DNA of 64,000 nucleotides, taken from assembly GCA_030704615.1 (NCBI GenBank), contig CM060731.1:30752001-30816000 (forward strand), given 5' to 3'. Source of the DNA: Takakia lepidozioides (taxonomy: Eukaryota; Streptophyta; Takakiopsida; Takakiales; Takakiaceae). Position 1 is the stretch's first letter; each line of letters opens with the position of its first letter. The notes under the pieces are model-generated. The model made no database searches. It saw only the letters and a list, made by a program, of their open reading frames with translations, and was not told the origin of the DNA. Below are positions 10,650 through 22,044 of the stretch, piece after piece. Position numbers and translations under genes: made by a program.

Positions 10650-11138
10650 TTTTAACTAACAGTCCTGGCACTTGTCAGTGCGAACGTTCCTGTCTGCACC
10701 GAGAATACTGCTGGATCCACCCTCAGGAGAAACTGTCAGGAGATGTTATTTCGTCGCCGAATCGGCCATCATTGTCATACTTACTGGCTATGGAATCAAA
10801 CCTCCCACCTTCATGCATGTAGCTTGAAACAATACTTTCCACTTCAATGTGCGACTTCCAATCGTCGATGGACTCCGCATGGTGCCTGTGAGCCTTGGTC
10901 TGTCGCTATACTGAACCTCGCACTTGCCAACTCCGTGCGGTGTTCGATGGCTCCGAATTCCTACGCTATAGTTTGCTGTCCTCCGCAACTTGGGAGAGCC
11001 TGGATCCCAAACGAGGGAGGACTTTGCAGAGTGACTGAAACTTACCTTTGTTCCAAATTCAAGCTCAAACCGGGCACAGTTTATTTGGAAGAAGAAAGGA
11101 AGGATGTTCCTGGACAGGTTGACGAGACCATTGTCGTG
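10650..11138 (-). CDS. Possible small minus-strand gene beside the transposase
   Basis: Two frames on the minus strand are bounded by good splice signals. One is 11138-11046, which starts after CCTAG, ends at AAAG|GTAAGT and contains NILPFFFQINCARFELEFG. The other is 10988 to about 10785, starting after CTCTCCCAAG and ending near a second GTAAGTAT; it contains GVGKCEVQYSDRPRL and TLKWKVLFQATCMK. If real, it is transcribed away from the transposase, head to head near 11200. Against this, the plus strand is also open from 10743 through the transposase start, and I recognise no domain. The equivalent stretch in copy 2 is 33447-33910. Confidence 0.25.
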
Positions 11139-11207
11139 CTAGGTAACGACGGAGGTTGCGGAATCGAATGGCACGTTCCCCCATCAGACACCATCCTGTA
11201 CCGAGCT

Positions 11208-14200
11208 ATGGGAATGCCCATTCCCTTTCCAAATCAGTCGCTGCCCACACCATCCACAAAGGAGTCCGGAAACCGAGAGGCGGCCACTGCCAACAAAGAG
11301 GTATGCAATGATAATCATTCCCGACCTGGACCGTCAAGACCCTCCATAGCTTCTCGTGTGGACGTATTCGACATTTCCGACGAGGAAGATGATTGCATTG
11401 AGGTACCCATGTCCTCCACACGGTCGTTCAAATCCGGCATGGACGTCTCTGTCGGTGCTACGCATGTGCCCTCAAGCATAACTCCAACCCGGTCCATTGT
11501 GCAGCGCCTACGACAACATCACCTCGATGGTTCTTGCTCCGAGCTGGCTGCTCTCGACTATGCCAAATTTCCAGTCAGAAAGGTAACGTTTCTGCCTCCC
11601 GAAGTCGATGGCAATGTCATCTTCGAGTTTCCACCTGTTTCTTCGTCAAACAAAGCCTCCGGGATGTTAATAGACATGGATCGAAAGCATGACGGACACC
11701 CCTGGTGTGTGACGAAGACCAGTAGCACGAAAATTGCTGATGGTGTTCGTGTACGATATGTCCTCTGTGCGGGGAAGCTGAGGTGCCTCAATCCCACCTG
11801 CTTCCACTTTCTCTCCAAAGGAGGGCGGAGAAACGAGACGGATTGGACTGGCACAACGCATCATGTCGCGCACCTCACTTCGGTAAAATCCCCTTCAAGT
11901 CAGTTACTCGCTTTGATGCGCGCGTGCCTCCCAACCTGGCCGTCGGGCCAACTTGGAGCTTCGGCTGCTCACCGGGACATAACGGTCCCCTTCGTTTCCC
12001 TCTAAAACCCTCCACCTAATGGGACTAGGGAATTCCCTTGGTAGATGGCAGTCCGGAACAGCTCCCCACTCTTTGGCGCTTTCCGCTCGCTCGCTTACTC
12101 ACTGTTTTTGGTCACCAACGGCTTGCACCGTTCTCGGGGTTACTACTCCCATATATACTTCTGTAGCTGTCTGCGGGGGTTTCACAACCAGCCATGCCAT
12201 TTTATGGCGAACCACCACGAGAACCCTCGACTCCCGGCGGTGAATCGCGGTGAGTCTCGGCCCGCTACGCGGCCCTATTGGACCGTGATGAGTCCAAGAC
12301 TCCCCACGACTCCCACCTCCAGGTCTCCACCTCATGGTGAGTCCTATGCCACCCCCACTAAGTCCCGCTACGCTCCACCACCCCTTGTGGAGCCACCCCA
12401 CTCCACCGCAACCCGGTGTGCAGGGCTCCACCTAGTGAGCGCTCCGCTTCCTTGAGTGCCGGGCACTCAAGGGTGCTTCAGCTCCCCATACCTATCGTAC
12501 CGCTGCCCCCACCACAGGGGCAGCCCCTCATGTGTCCCGACCCCCTTACCCTCAAGGCAAAGGGCCGTGACACATCATCCATTCATTGTCTCCAGCCAAG
12601 CTCCTGCGGGTTCTTTCAAGTGTGCACATTGCAAAGAACCACCGACGTGCATGTCCATTTGCAGAGCCAAGCAATATTACGTTATCCATTTGCTCCCGGA
12701 CTTGACTAGAGCTTGCATACACTGGGTCCACTGCCACCCCTTGGCGAGAGGCAACATGCGTGAGGCTGTGCAGGAAGCACACGACATCATAAAAGAGGAG
12801 GTGAAATTGAGCCCCGGAGCCAGACCAAAGCAGATTCAGCTGAAGGCAGCCCACAAGATTGCTCTTGGCAAAATCATGTCTGAAGATGGTTCCGACCGAG
12901 AGCCCTTGACCGAAGACGAGATGCGTGACCTCTTGGAGTCCGTCTCGCACGTTTGTAGTCCGAATGTGCGGAATCACATCGTATCTTGCAAGCAGGAGTT
13001 CGGCAGGGGGTCGGACATGTACTCAATCCTGGAGGTGAAACGAATGACTGGATATGACTACATCCAAGGTAGCAGGTTTCCAGGGCAAGGCAGCGAATCC
13101 GATTGTTGTTACATTTTCAAAATGTCGACGTGTGGGCCTGGGAGTGGAGTCGACTTGGTCACTCGCATGACAACTGGAAACTTGTCGAATGCTTGGGTGA
13201 TGTTTGATCACATCAAGCGAATTACAAACCATCAGTGGGTGACTATGGGTGCGCATGTTTATGACTATCACTCCAAGAGGCTCATGACGATTGCAATCTG
13301 CGAGATGAAAGGGGAGGACACACAGTCCGAGATGCATCTGTGGGAGGGCATAAACGAGCAGATGGCAAGGGCGGGATTGTCAGAGCCCAATTTCAGGGGA
13401 TTCATGGCAGACAACGCTCAGGCCAACTGGGCAGCGGTGCGGCGTGTGTGTACGGTGAGGACCCCAATGTTCCAATGGAGGGGAAAGAGAGATCCTGTGG
13501 ATTCCATTGGATGCAGAGTCTATCCCACTACACTACCAAATTTGTTGCTAGCTCATTCCAGGCTGAACACCGTGTCCTTTGTACGGCGTGGAAGGATGCA
13601 CCCACATTTGATGACGCGAGGTTAAGTTTGTTATCATCGAGGCTTGGTGGAACACGTCAGGTGCAGTGGAGACAACCAATCTGGGAGCATTGCACAGCTG
13701 GTTGGGGTGGTGGCATTTTCGGTATCGACAGTTCGGACAGTACATGCGGGAGGTAGGCTGCTGTCATTTTCGTTCATTTGTCTTTCTGTTACGGACATTT
13801 CGATTGGTCCCTCACCATTGTTTGTGTCCTTCTAGGAGCGGTGCTTGGATTCCGACACGGACATGCCGAACACGAATATGGCAGAATCGGTCCACTCCTC
13901 CTGGCGAGCGTCTTCTGCCGCACATCTGGTGGACGTAGTGACGGCCACAACGGAGGACATCGACAGAGCAATCATGCAGCAAGCCACGTACTACAAGTTC
14001 CTGAGCGGCAAACAATGGGGCTTTGGGCCGGACAGGGAGGAATTGTTGGTACGAACAGCTTCGAGGTCCAAGAATCCAGTGAAATGGGCGACAACATTGC
14101 GAGAGAAGATCAAAGGGACGCCTCTGCACCGCAGAGGTGAACACCTAGAGGGGGACGTCCGGACTCGCCCTGTCAGGCGGAGGATTGAAGAGGAACCCGG

Positions 14201-15263
14201 TGCGAAGAGGATTCCTGGAGATCCGACAGGAACATTCGGACAGCACCTCGAGGTCCCGTCATGTTGCCGCACAATGTGTCTTCCAGCAGTGGAAGCCCAA
14301 GAAATTCCAGATCGCCGTCGCCTTCAACCGGGGATTTCGTGCAAAAAATTCCCACCGCTCCCTTGCCCCAGATTCCGCCCGCTGTTATGCAGTATGGCCA
14401 AGCCATTGTGGAGACGACTGTGTCTGCCTCACAGTGGAAAATTGCTCGCACAAAGCCGTCGTTTCGAGGAAGGTGTTCCGCAATTCGTGTGGATACACGC
14501 AACGTTGTTTAGAGATGATAAGGAGGAATCCAGATGGGGCTGTCCCTGCTCCTACTTTTACAGGAAGATTTGTCCATGCAAAGTTTGCGGAGGCGACAAC
14601 CACCCAGTTCTGGTTCTGCAGGCACGACATTATGACTTGCGTGTATGGAAAGCCCAAGTACGGCATACAAACAATGCCAGAGGCTCCCCCGGTGTGGCCG
14701 GTGGAACCAGGCTGCGATCTGAGTCAGGTTGAGGCCGACGCCCTTACCGCCGCAGGATTCGGGAAGGTGCAGCGCACTGACGTCCCTAGAGAACCATTTC
14801 TGCTTCCACAGCCTCCACCACCGACCCCTGTGAGAGCAAGAACAATGGGACACGACAGCTCTAAGCATCCTACACACCGTTGGGGAAACCGAAGAGGCGG
14901 CGACCTCCCTCAAAAGTGAACGAGACAAGGATGGGGAATGCACTTCGGATGAACTGTACAATCCAGAGCTCGACAGAAGTGCCCCCACCAGGATTCGGGC
15001 GTGTGTATCAGATGGCCACGGCGGGCTCAGCTGTTCGCAATGAGGTGTACACCATCACCATTTCAGAATTACCCACCTGCAATTGCACCGACTTCCAAAT
15101 CATGGCGAACAAGGGGGCATCATACTGCCCTTGCAAGCATTTGTACTACGTGTACCTAAAGAGACTCCGTTGTAATTCCACAACTCATCACTTCATACAT
15201 GCACCAGGGTTGAGCCCCCAGGAGGTTCACACTCTTCTGAATATGGATCCAGGGGACCAGTGA
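11208..15263 (+). pseudogene. SWIM-finger Mutator-like transposase, copy 1 (broken)
   Basis: DDE-type transposase of the plant Mutator-like superfamily. In order: a variable acidic N-terminus; a zinc-binding region (KLRCLNPTCFHFL ... FKCAHCKEPPTC); the catalytic core with NLSNAWVMFDHIKR, MTIAICEMKGED, GFMADNAQANWAAV and CGFHWMQSL; an intron 13753-13835 (AG|GTAGGC ... CTTCTAG); and a C-terminal SWIM finger (CNCTDFQIMANKG, then CPCKHLYY). The likely start is the ATG at 11208; the open frame also runs upstream. A 709-bp LTR-like insertion at 11864 splits the zinc region. Frameshifts relative to copy 2 lie near 13442 (two extra bases), 13617, 14200, 14500 and 14882. It is therefore non-functional as read. 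Confidence 0.85.
11864..12572. mobile_element. 709-bp solo-LTR-like insertion with 5-bp target duplication
   Basis: The insertion begins TGTCGCG and ends CGTGACA, the TG...CA form of an LTR. It is flanked by the direct repeat CATCA (11859-11863 and 12573-12577). Copy 2 of the element has the empty site: GCACAACG-CATCA-TCCATTC read on the transposase strand near 28300. There is no internal coding region and no second LTR. A solo LTR from recombination, or a very short non-autonomous LTR element, would both fit. Confidence 0.85.
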
Positions 15264-16002
15264 GCTTGGGTTGCGGTCCCCATACAATGGTACGCCCATC
15301 CTTTTCGGATAGTAGAACTGTACTGCTGCCAGTACCTCAGACTCTGGCCACAGAAAGGTCCGACATATGTCTTGCCTACCAGTAACCTGTTTTGCTCGAA
15401 CTAAGATATTACTATATCGTTCACTTGTTTCCACGTGCATGTATTTTTGTATGTTGGAGGGTTCATGTTTTCTGCTTTCCGAAAACTTGCTTTCCTCATT
15501 CGACCTCCGACAAGGAAATGCGGCGCCGCATTTCCAAGTATCGTCGTAGGTACTGGTAGAGGCGGCCTTCGCCAACACCAAACCGCTCCGAAATTTCGCA
15601 CGTGCGAACCCTAATGCGGCACCTTATTTCCCAGTTCAGTTGCAAACCTTTCCCGCCGAATACCCGAAGAAGACAGAATTGTGAAGTACTGCAGACTGTA
15701 TTGGTGCAGACTCCATTGGTTCAATCGCGGCAAAAGGGTCAGCTTCATTCCAATGTTAAGGCATGTAAAACCGCGGAATACTCTATACAGGCCAGTATGC
15801 GACGTCCTTTTGCAGTGGTATACTGGATTTCCCGTTGCACGGTCACTTATTTCCATGAGCGGATCTATAAAACCATGAGCGGACTTTTTACTGACGACAT
15901 ATCTTCGCCGCATTACATGATCTGGAACGTCCAAAAACGGCAAGGTCAAATAAAAAACTATTATTATAATACTTGTTTAATCTGCCGCATTTCCAAATTT
16001 GG
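15264..16002. other. Transposase 3' region of copy 1
   Basis: Non-coding by appearance, although open frames exist. It holds one perfect-armed palindrome with a GGCGCC centre at 15514-15535 and a degraded one near 15610. CATGAGCGGA-type sites occur at about 15855 and 15877. It is nearly identical to 24880-25620 in copy 2. Confidence 0.5.
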
Positions 16003-16115
16003 AGGAGTCCGCTCATGAAATCCGCGTATCTTAGACTTCGGCTCACCGCTCATGCGGCTCATGCGGCTCATGGCTCATGGCTCATGGTTTCTGCTCATGA
16101 AATAGTAAACCTCAG
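16003..16115. repeat. Subterminal heptamer cluster, inner end of copy 1
   Basis: GCTCATG (CATGAGC on the other strand) recurs about seven times between 16010 and 16105, some copies overlapping as GGCTCATGGCTCATGG, and the arm then ends in GAAATAGTAAACCTC. Such clustered subterminal motifs are typical places for transposase binding in DNA transposons; that role is inferred here. Confidence 0.75.
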
Positions 16116-16488
16116 GGAATGAGAAGAGAGCAATGATACTGGGCGAGACTGAGAACACAGACCACGATGCATGCACAACATCACGCTAATGAACCAAATA
16201 GACGAGGCAAAAGGGAGACCAAAGACCATCACACATACACATAGAGGGGACGGACACGACGACAAGTCAGGAAATGTGATATTACATTCAAATTAGAGAC
16301 TGTCACGGCACACCTGCATATGAGCAAGACTAAATGCCAACATACATGGTTGCCGGACATCACTTAAACTGTCATGGCCCAAATGTTCAAAATGGGTAAC
16401 GTGAGTATCATACACACTTCTATGAGTATCATTACACACCCAACAGGGACTACAAACATGAAATGTCACTTGATACTTTCACCTTTCC
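16116..16488. other. Unassigned spacer
   Basis: About 370 bp just inside the spacer. It contains no repeat or reading frame I can support. It is probably the 3' flank of the minus-strand gene that ends at 16489. Confidence 0.3.
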
Positions 16489-17417
16489 TCATACTCTTCT
16501 CTGGCACAGAGTCACCGTGCCTTTCACGTGCGCTAGTGTGGTCTGGGGGGGGGCATCGTCCACATTGGGCAAGGCAATGTAACACTTGGGAAGCATGATC
16601 TCGTGGACTTTCACCTTGTACCACCCGGATCGAATGTCCTTGCAGTGGAACTTGTCAACCCCGGCTATTTCCCACCACTTCCGCCTGGCGGCGGCTGTCT
16701 TTGACCGCTTGTCATGGGGGTTCAGGAGAAACACAGGATCTGATATCTGCAGACACCAACATCAGGGTCCACTCAGCAACAAACATAGCAATGACAGGGT
16801 GAAAGTCAAGCGCAGCTGGGCATGGAAACGATCTTGGTTGCCACAATACTGAATCAGCAGCCAATTCACGGTTGTACCAACGTACCTTGAAGCGAAGCTC
16901 GTCGCTGAGGGTGGCAACTGAGGAAAGCTGCCCACGTGTCTTCAACTGCAGCAGCAAAAAGAGGTTTAGTCAGACGGATAAGAATAACATGAACTCTGGT
17001 GGTTGCAATGGTATAAACACACCTCCACGGAGCAAGCTAACAAACACCCTGCTCAGACCCAGCACTACAACTTCCTGGCAAAAATAACCCTACTAAAAAC
17101 CAGCCAGGCAAAGCAAGGAGCCATGAATGCATGCCTGGGGAACCACGTCCTGCTGCGATGATGGTGCCGGGGACAGCCCACTCCTCTTGCTCACCTGCAA
17201 TGAATACACATTGCAACGCTTCAGGAAGTGTATCCATAAAGGAAACCAACCAAGTAAGTTTGCGGAGAGGGTGGGAACAACCATACCTTGGGCGCTGCCT
17301 CCTCATGCCGGGGGGGGAATCCGGAATGCTGCCGCCGTAGCACTATGGTCGTAGGCGCAGGACCCACCTTCTTCACATTCGACCCCACTGCCACTCCCTG
17401 TACATGTGGTCCCTGCA
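16489..17417 (-). pseudogene. Downstream exons of a decayed minus-strand gene
   Basis: Several spliced pieces follow the FCP1-like segment on the minus strand. 17417-17287 (GPHVQGVAVGSNVKKVGPAP) starts after TTTTGCAG and ends at AAG|GTATGG. 16946-16886 (LKTRGQLSSVATLSDELRFK) ends at AAG|GTACGT. 16751-16489 (ISDPVFLLNPHDKRSKTAAA, then SGWYKVKVHEIMLPKCYIAL) starts after GTCTGCAG and ends in a stop. I do not recognise these domains. They are assigned to one gene because strand and splice phases are compatible, not because a family match shows it. Confidence 0.4.
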
Positions 17418-17490
17418 AAACATATAGTGCCAGCCTTGCGTGAGAGGGCATCCGGGGGGAACAAAACAAACATGGACTTTGGCTTCGATG

Positions 17491-18245
17491 TCATGTTGCA
17501 AACAGTAAGGTTAGTTTCACCTGCATGGGCGCAGAAGTACTTCCCCCAACGACCCCATCCTCTCCCACATTCAAGCTGCCAGTCGGGGTCAGCTTCCGCG
17601 TGCTTGTGAAGACACGCACATCCTTGGAGCAAAACAAATCTTGGCAGTAGGGCCAGACTGTTTCTAAAAGGTAGTCTGAATCGGGCCCCTCACTGACATT
17701 GCCAGTGACATCAAACGACAATGGATGGACCATGTTCAAAGGGGAGTTCCCCCTCCCTTTGTGTGGTGAATCATCCACTAGGAGGGTGTTGGATTCGTTA
17801 AATCCAGAAAATTCCGACCACACCCTCGACAGTCTCTTCTGTAAGTTCTGTACGGCAGGCCCTTTTGTGGGGTGTGTGGCTCTGTCAAGGGGTCACACTC
17901 CTCTTGTGACCACACAAAGAGGGGAGAACCCTTGACCCCCTGCATGACCACTTTGAAGATGTCTGCAACATTCCCCTTGGAAGCACAGGACCATATCCCA
18001 ACGTAGAAATACCGGAAGAGAAGGTTTAAAAACTCGCAGACCTGGGGCCTTGGGAAAACATACTTGTTGGTGGTCAACACCGGTTTAAAACTCGCAGACC
18101 TGGGGCCTTGGGAAAAACATACTTGTTGGTGGTTCAACACCCATGGCCAATGACGCCTCGGGTTGGGCTGAAAGTTAGGAATAGAGTGGCACAGGAATCC
18201 CATTCAGTCTAGAACAATTAGTTTTGACTTTTCTATGAAAGAGCT
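17491..18245 (-). pseudogene. FCP1/NIF-type HAD phosphatase-like fragment
   Basis: The minus strand shows the FCP1-homology pattern: KLIVLD followed by MGFL at the position of the catalytic DxDG/DLNG motif, then TTNKYVFPRPQVCEFLNLLF, FYVGIWSCASKGNV, FVWSQEECDPL, and finally NTLLVDDSPHKG with a following P..N.V.P. This resembles plant HAD proteins with a DLNG motif. It is decayed: a stop sits inside the catalytic motif near 18205, there is a frameshift near 17885, and the segment around PRPQVCEFL is duplicated (18023-18141). It could be a host gene remnant or a fragment captured by a transposon. Confidence 0.6.
18023..18141. repeat. Tandem duplication of a 59-60 bp coding segment
   Basis: 18023-18081 and 18082-18141 are near-identical direct copies, both starting GGTTTAAAA. 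They encode the same phosphatase-like stretch on the minus strand and differ by single-base indels. Confidence 0.9.
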
Positions 18246-18249
18246 TTTG

Positions 18250-20480
18250 AAGGGGTGTCACGGGGTCTCACCTCAGTGGGTTGGGAGACAACAGTCACCC
18301 CGAGAGCAAAGTTTCGGTCCCCCTGCAGCCTGGACCAGGCAAAACTACCACCCTCTCCCCCTACAGCTTCCCCTTTCCCCCATCATGAGCAATGACCCCC
18401 CATCGTCCATGTCATCCCCACCAACTTGCTGGACCTCTCCCTCTTCAACGAGTGGACCCTGCCCCCCACTGTGAATATCATCAACACAGCACCGGACCTT
18501 TGTCACATCCCTACCACCGTCAACACCCCCTTTTGCCCCATCATGAGTTCCAATATATTCTTCAGTTGATGCTTCCATTTCCCCGTCCGCTCCGCAGAGG
18601 AGAGCCGCAAGCCTCTCCAGGGCCTCGATGCGGGGCTGCCATTGAGTTCCCGCTCCCTACGCCTACAAAAAAACCACTCGTACTGTTAAAAAGCCGAATG
18701 TGCAGGATTTTCAGGCATTCGGAGATGGCTAGGTTTGGCATAAACCCTCGTGTACCCGCGTGGGGGCCCCACATAACCCACCAAATCTTAGTAAAAACAA
18801 CAGATTCATGAATGAAACCGGACTTTCAAAACATACCTGGCTCAAAACGGACTCTGATGGGGTGCCAGTCGCATAGTTCTTTTGCTCCGCCCCGAGCTCG
18901 GACAGTGACGGGCTCCGCGCTTTGTGTCTTTTCTGTATTTGGCCCATCCACACACTGTCAGTACAAAATGCCAGAGCATATGGACCAAAGCACTGCCCTG
19001 CATATCAAATAACAACTAATTCTGCACAGCAATAAAACCCACTCGTGGGTGTCTCTTCCATCAGAACATGCCACAACGTAAGAGCAATGAGAAGGGGGTG
19101 AGGGAGATTACCAAAGGGCTGCTTGGTTTATGCAACTCCTGCCCGGCCCCAACGCGAGGGGTTCGTGACACAAGCACGCGCTTGCTTCATCCCTTCAGCC
19201 TTTGCAAGTCCACGAGGGGACTCCCAGTAGGCAACAAGCTTATCCCAATAGGCGGTTCAGTGTTCATGGCCTCACACCAGTCTTCGCCCATTTATCTTTC
19301 AGTTTTGCTCTTTTCCTTTCATTATCTTCCCACATTGCCTCAATTATAAAAATCACGATTGGCAGGGATAGGTGTGTACTCGTACATTCCATTTATGCCC
19401 TCTATTACTGTTGACATGGCACTCTGGACTGTTGGCAATGTCTTGTACGCTTGAGTCAAGGTAACGCAATGCCAGCCAGCAAATCACGCGCCCGTGTTCC
19501 TTACCTTCGCAGCCAGCATTGATGACTCCATTTCAATGCACCTCCACCTTGTGGCGCTTTAGCCCTGCAGCCACCCTTCCCTCTCCATCTCCTTCCCATT
19601 GTTTCATGGCATGACGTTGTTCCTTCCTCAGCTCTGATGTCCGTTTCCTGCCCCCATGCTTTGGAGCAGCGCACGTCATAACGTTGTGGGGGGTGACTGA
19701 TGTGTGCCGGAAGGGGGAGGCCGTATGGAGATGTGGGAGGCCCATTGTGACGTGGCAACATCAGGAAAGCCCGAGCCACGACCCAGAAGCAGGGGGGGCT
19801 CCCATGGTGCACTTGTTGTGGAGACCACCCGGTAGGGGTTGGGTGCCAGGTTGGTGTTGGTTGGCATTGTGTGGTGGCTGTGAGTGCTTGCTGCAGCTTC
19901 ACTCCCCTTCCGCTGCCAAAAACATCCCACACACAAGGTGCATCAGCTGTAGTCATACTGGAACACCAACGTCACCAGAGCACAAACCATCCCACAACCA
20001 CAAACTATGGATTGCTGACCTCAAACCCCCCCCTGCAGCGCAAGTGCCAAAAACTGAAAAGGAGAGGACAGAATGTCCTCATAACATGTAAGCCCATTCA
20101 TTGGTGAAGAAACAAAATGTGGGCGGGTTCACATCAGTACCACATTAAACTTACCAGGAAACAGAACATCCATCGGGTTTTGCACATATCCAGTGGGACA
20201 TCTATTCACACAATCAGCAAATGGCTGTATGGCGGAGCCCAGCAACGGAGCCCCAAAGGCCTAAAGACTCTCAATGTTGGTAAACACAGGTGCAGACACA
20301 ATTCAATTGAAAGGATGTTGCAGACCTAGCCTCGTTGGAGTTATCACGCATATAGCAAATGCGTACTCCAACGCAGGTGCAATGACGTGACAAAGCAACA
20401 TTTCCTTGACCTAAAACTAGTCCCTCTGCACACAGTGGTAGACCGAAGGTTTTTCCACGATGTCCTCCCCCATGACACAA
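18250..20480. other. Mostly unassigned spacer DNA
   Basis: No gene can be supported. On the minus strand a few exon-like pieces exist: near 18340-18660 with RIEALERLAALLCGADGEM after TTTTTTTGTAG, and one ending MESSMLAAK|GTAAGG at about 19505. These may be further exons of the phosphatase-like gene between 22044 and 17491, but nothing confirms it. Confidence 0.3.
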
Positions 20481-20481
20481 A

Positions 20482-21720
20482 TTGAAAAAAATTGTTCAGG
20501 GATGTTTCTGCCTAACTTCATTTTCTGCCCAATCACATCCCCTCTACGCTGATGATGTTGCCCTTTTGGCACAATGTTGCCCTTTTGGCACCCCGATCTT
20601 TCTGCAACGCCATATCAAAATTTTGGAACAGTTCTGCAAAGACTATGGATGCAAGTCAATCTTAGCAAGACCAAGATTATGGTCTTCAATGGCCAGGCTG
20701 ATCGTAGATTCATCTTCAACCAGCAGGAAATTGAGATTGTCAAATCATACCGGTACCTAGGTCTGGTTATCCACTCCCCAAGTTTCACTTTGCAGCCACT
20801 GCCTTCGACAGATTGACTAAAGGTAAGGCGGCCTCCGTCCGCCTTCACGCCAAATGCAAGCAAATACATCTGCGGCATCCCCCGACCAAAAAGTGGTTGT
20901 TTGACACCGTCGTCAGCCCTGCTACCATCAATGGTTGTGAGTTCTGGGCACCTGGTGTCCCTGTCTCCTGGTGGGAAAAGAATTTGGAACCATTACAGTC
21001 ATCTTTTCTCCAAGCAATGCTTGGCGCCAGGAGCACAACTCCATCTCAGATCCTAGGTGCAGAGTTTGCATGTGTACCATTGCAATCCAAGGCACAGTTC
21101 AGGCTTACAATCTTTCTCCATAGATTGCAGGCCCTTCCACCCAAAGGGCTAGTGGCAAGGGCCCTCACAACATCTATGAGGCTCAAAGCTGCAGGTTTCG
21201 GGAACTCCTGGTATGCTCGAGTGGACAGTTTATTGAAACGTAACGGACTTTCTACTGCTTTCCTATTACCAATAAACCCACATGAGGTGGACATCACATC
21301 CAGACATGACCGCAACAGACTCATTCGGAGAGAGCTTATGGAATTACATGTCAAGAGAACTTGGATGCTACCCAATCTCACAACAAAGCTCCACTTCTAT
21401 CGAGAGACATTCTTGGTGCTCCGCGATGATAGAATCTTCAGACCAAATTACCTTTCAGCACCCTTACCTCCTTCCCTCTTGAGGGCATCGGGGCGGTTCA
21501 GGGTGGGTTCCCACAACCTACGGATAGAGACTGGCAGATGGGAAAACCTGCAACGGGAGGACCGCCTATGTCCAGCTTGCATAGGGCGCAGCAAGGAAAT
21601 TGAAACTGAAGAACACTTCTTCTTCTACTACCCTGTATACTACAACATCCGTTTGAACAACTTTGTGGATATGTGCATCCCAGTTTCAGTTTCAGGAGAA
21701 CTCAACGCCCAGAAAACAAG
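20482..21720 (+). pseudogene. Non-LTR retrotransposon (LINE) fragment
   Basis: The C-terminal half of a LINE ORF2. The reverse transcriptase active site YADDVALLA is near 20540, followed after a frameshift by LSKTKIMVFNGQ and YRYLGLVI. A long frame from 20813 then ends in a zinc-binding tail (CPACIGRSKEIETEEHFFF). A 17-bp stretch around GTTGCCCTTTTGGCAC is duplicated at the start. The fragment is 5'-truncated and ends without a poly-A tail, next to the splice donor of the minus-strand exon at 21745, so it probably sits in that gene's first intron. Confidence 0.8.
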
Positions 21721-21744
21721 AACACAAGTAGGGGTAGAACTCAC

Positions 21745-22044
21745 CTCATGCGCAGCAGTTTTGTGCCGTTTGCGCACCTTTTGGAGAGACTCTGCAGATG
21801 GAGGTGCAATTTCCTCCGAACTGTCCTCCACCTCATCGTCGTCGCCCATGCTATACTCGCTTGTGTCAAAATCCAAACTCGAAGACCGCCCACCGCTCTG
21901 CCTTCCCTCTCGCACCGACGCCATCTGTACCGGATTCAGTCGAGCCAGGCGGGGGCTCCTTCGCACCGCGGGGCTGGAATGTGCAGAAGTGGGAGGAGGT
22001 GATGCTGCCTCGGCGGTCGAGCGCTTCTTACTAGGCGTGGACAT
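21745..22044 (-). CDS. First exon of a minus-strand gene (partial)
   Basis: Starts at MSTPSKKRSTAEAA and contains VRRSPRLARLNP and an acidic stretch (DDDEVEDSSEE). It ends at CATGAG|GTGAGT, a good splice donor. The composition (basic SPR motif, serine/proline-rich, acidic) suggests a nuclear protein. It could be exon 1 of the FCP1-like gene further left, with the LINE fragment in intron 1; this is inferred from strand and order only. Confidence 0.45.

Larger units (their letters stand above)
942..16115. repeat. Left arm of giant inverted repeat (element copy 1)
   Basis: This stretch matches 24767-41386 in reverse complement, apart from a private inversion and private insertions in each arm. 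The inner edge is sharp: both arms share GAGGTTTACTATTTCATGAG read outward to inward and then diverge (left flank ends CCCT, right flank ends TTG). The inner 15602-16018 region encodes the same 138-residue reading string as 24864-25280, so divergence there is very low. Gene order from the outer end is D, C, palindrome cluster, gene B, 53-bp palindrome array, transposase, heptamer cluster. I read it as one copy of a Mutator-like element; terminal inverted repeats of the single element were not found, so exact ends are uncertain. Confidence 0.9.

Noticed and set aside
12285-12350. Hammerhead-ribozyme-like GTGATGAGTCC in the 709-bp insertion
   Set aside because: The core CTGATGA and a paired GAAA are not both present, and no matching stems were seen.
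15602-16018. 138-residue open frame identical in both arms as a gene
   Set aside because: The opposite strand is equally open, the composition is not protein-like, and identity simply reflects the recent duplication of the arms.
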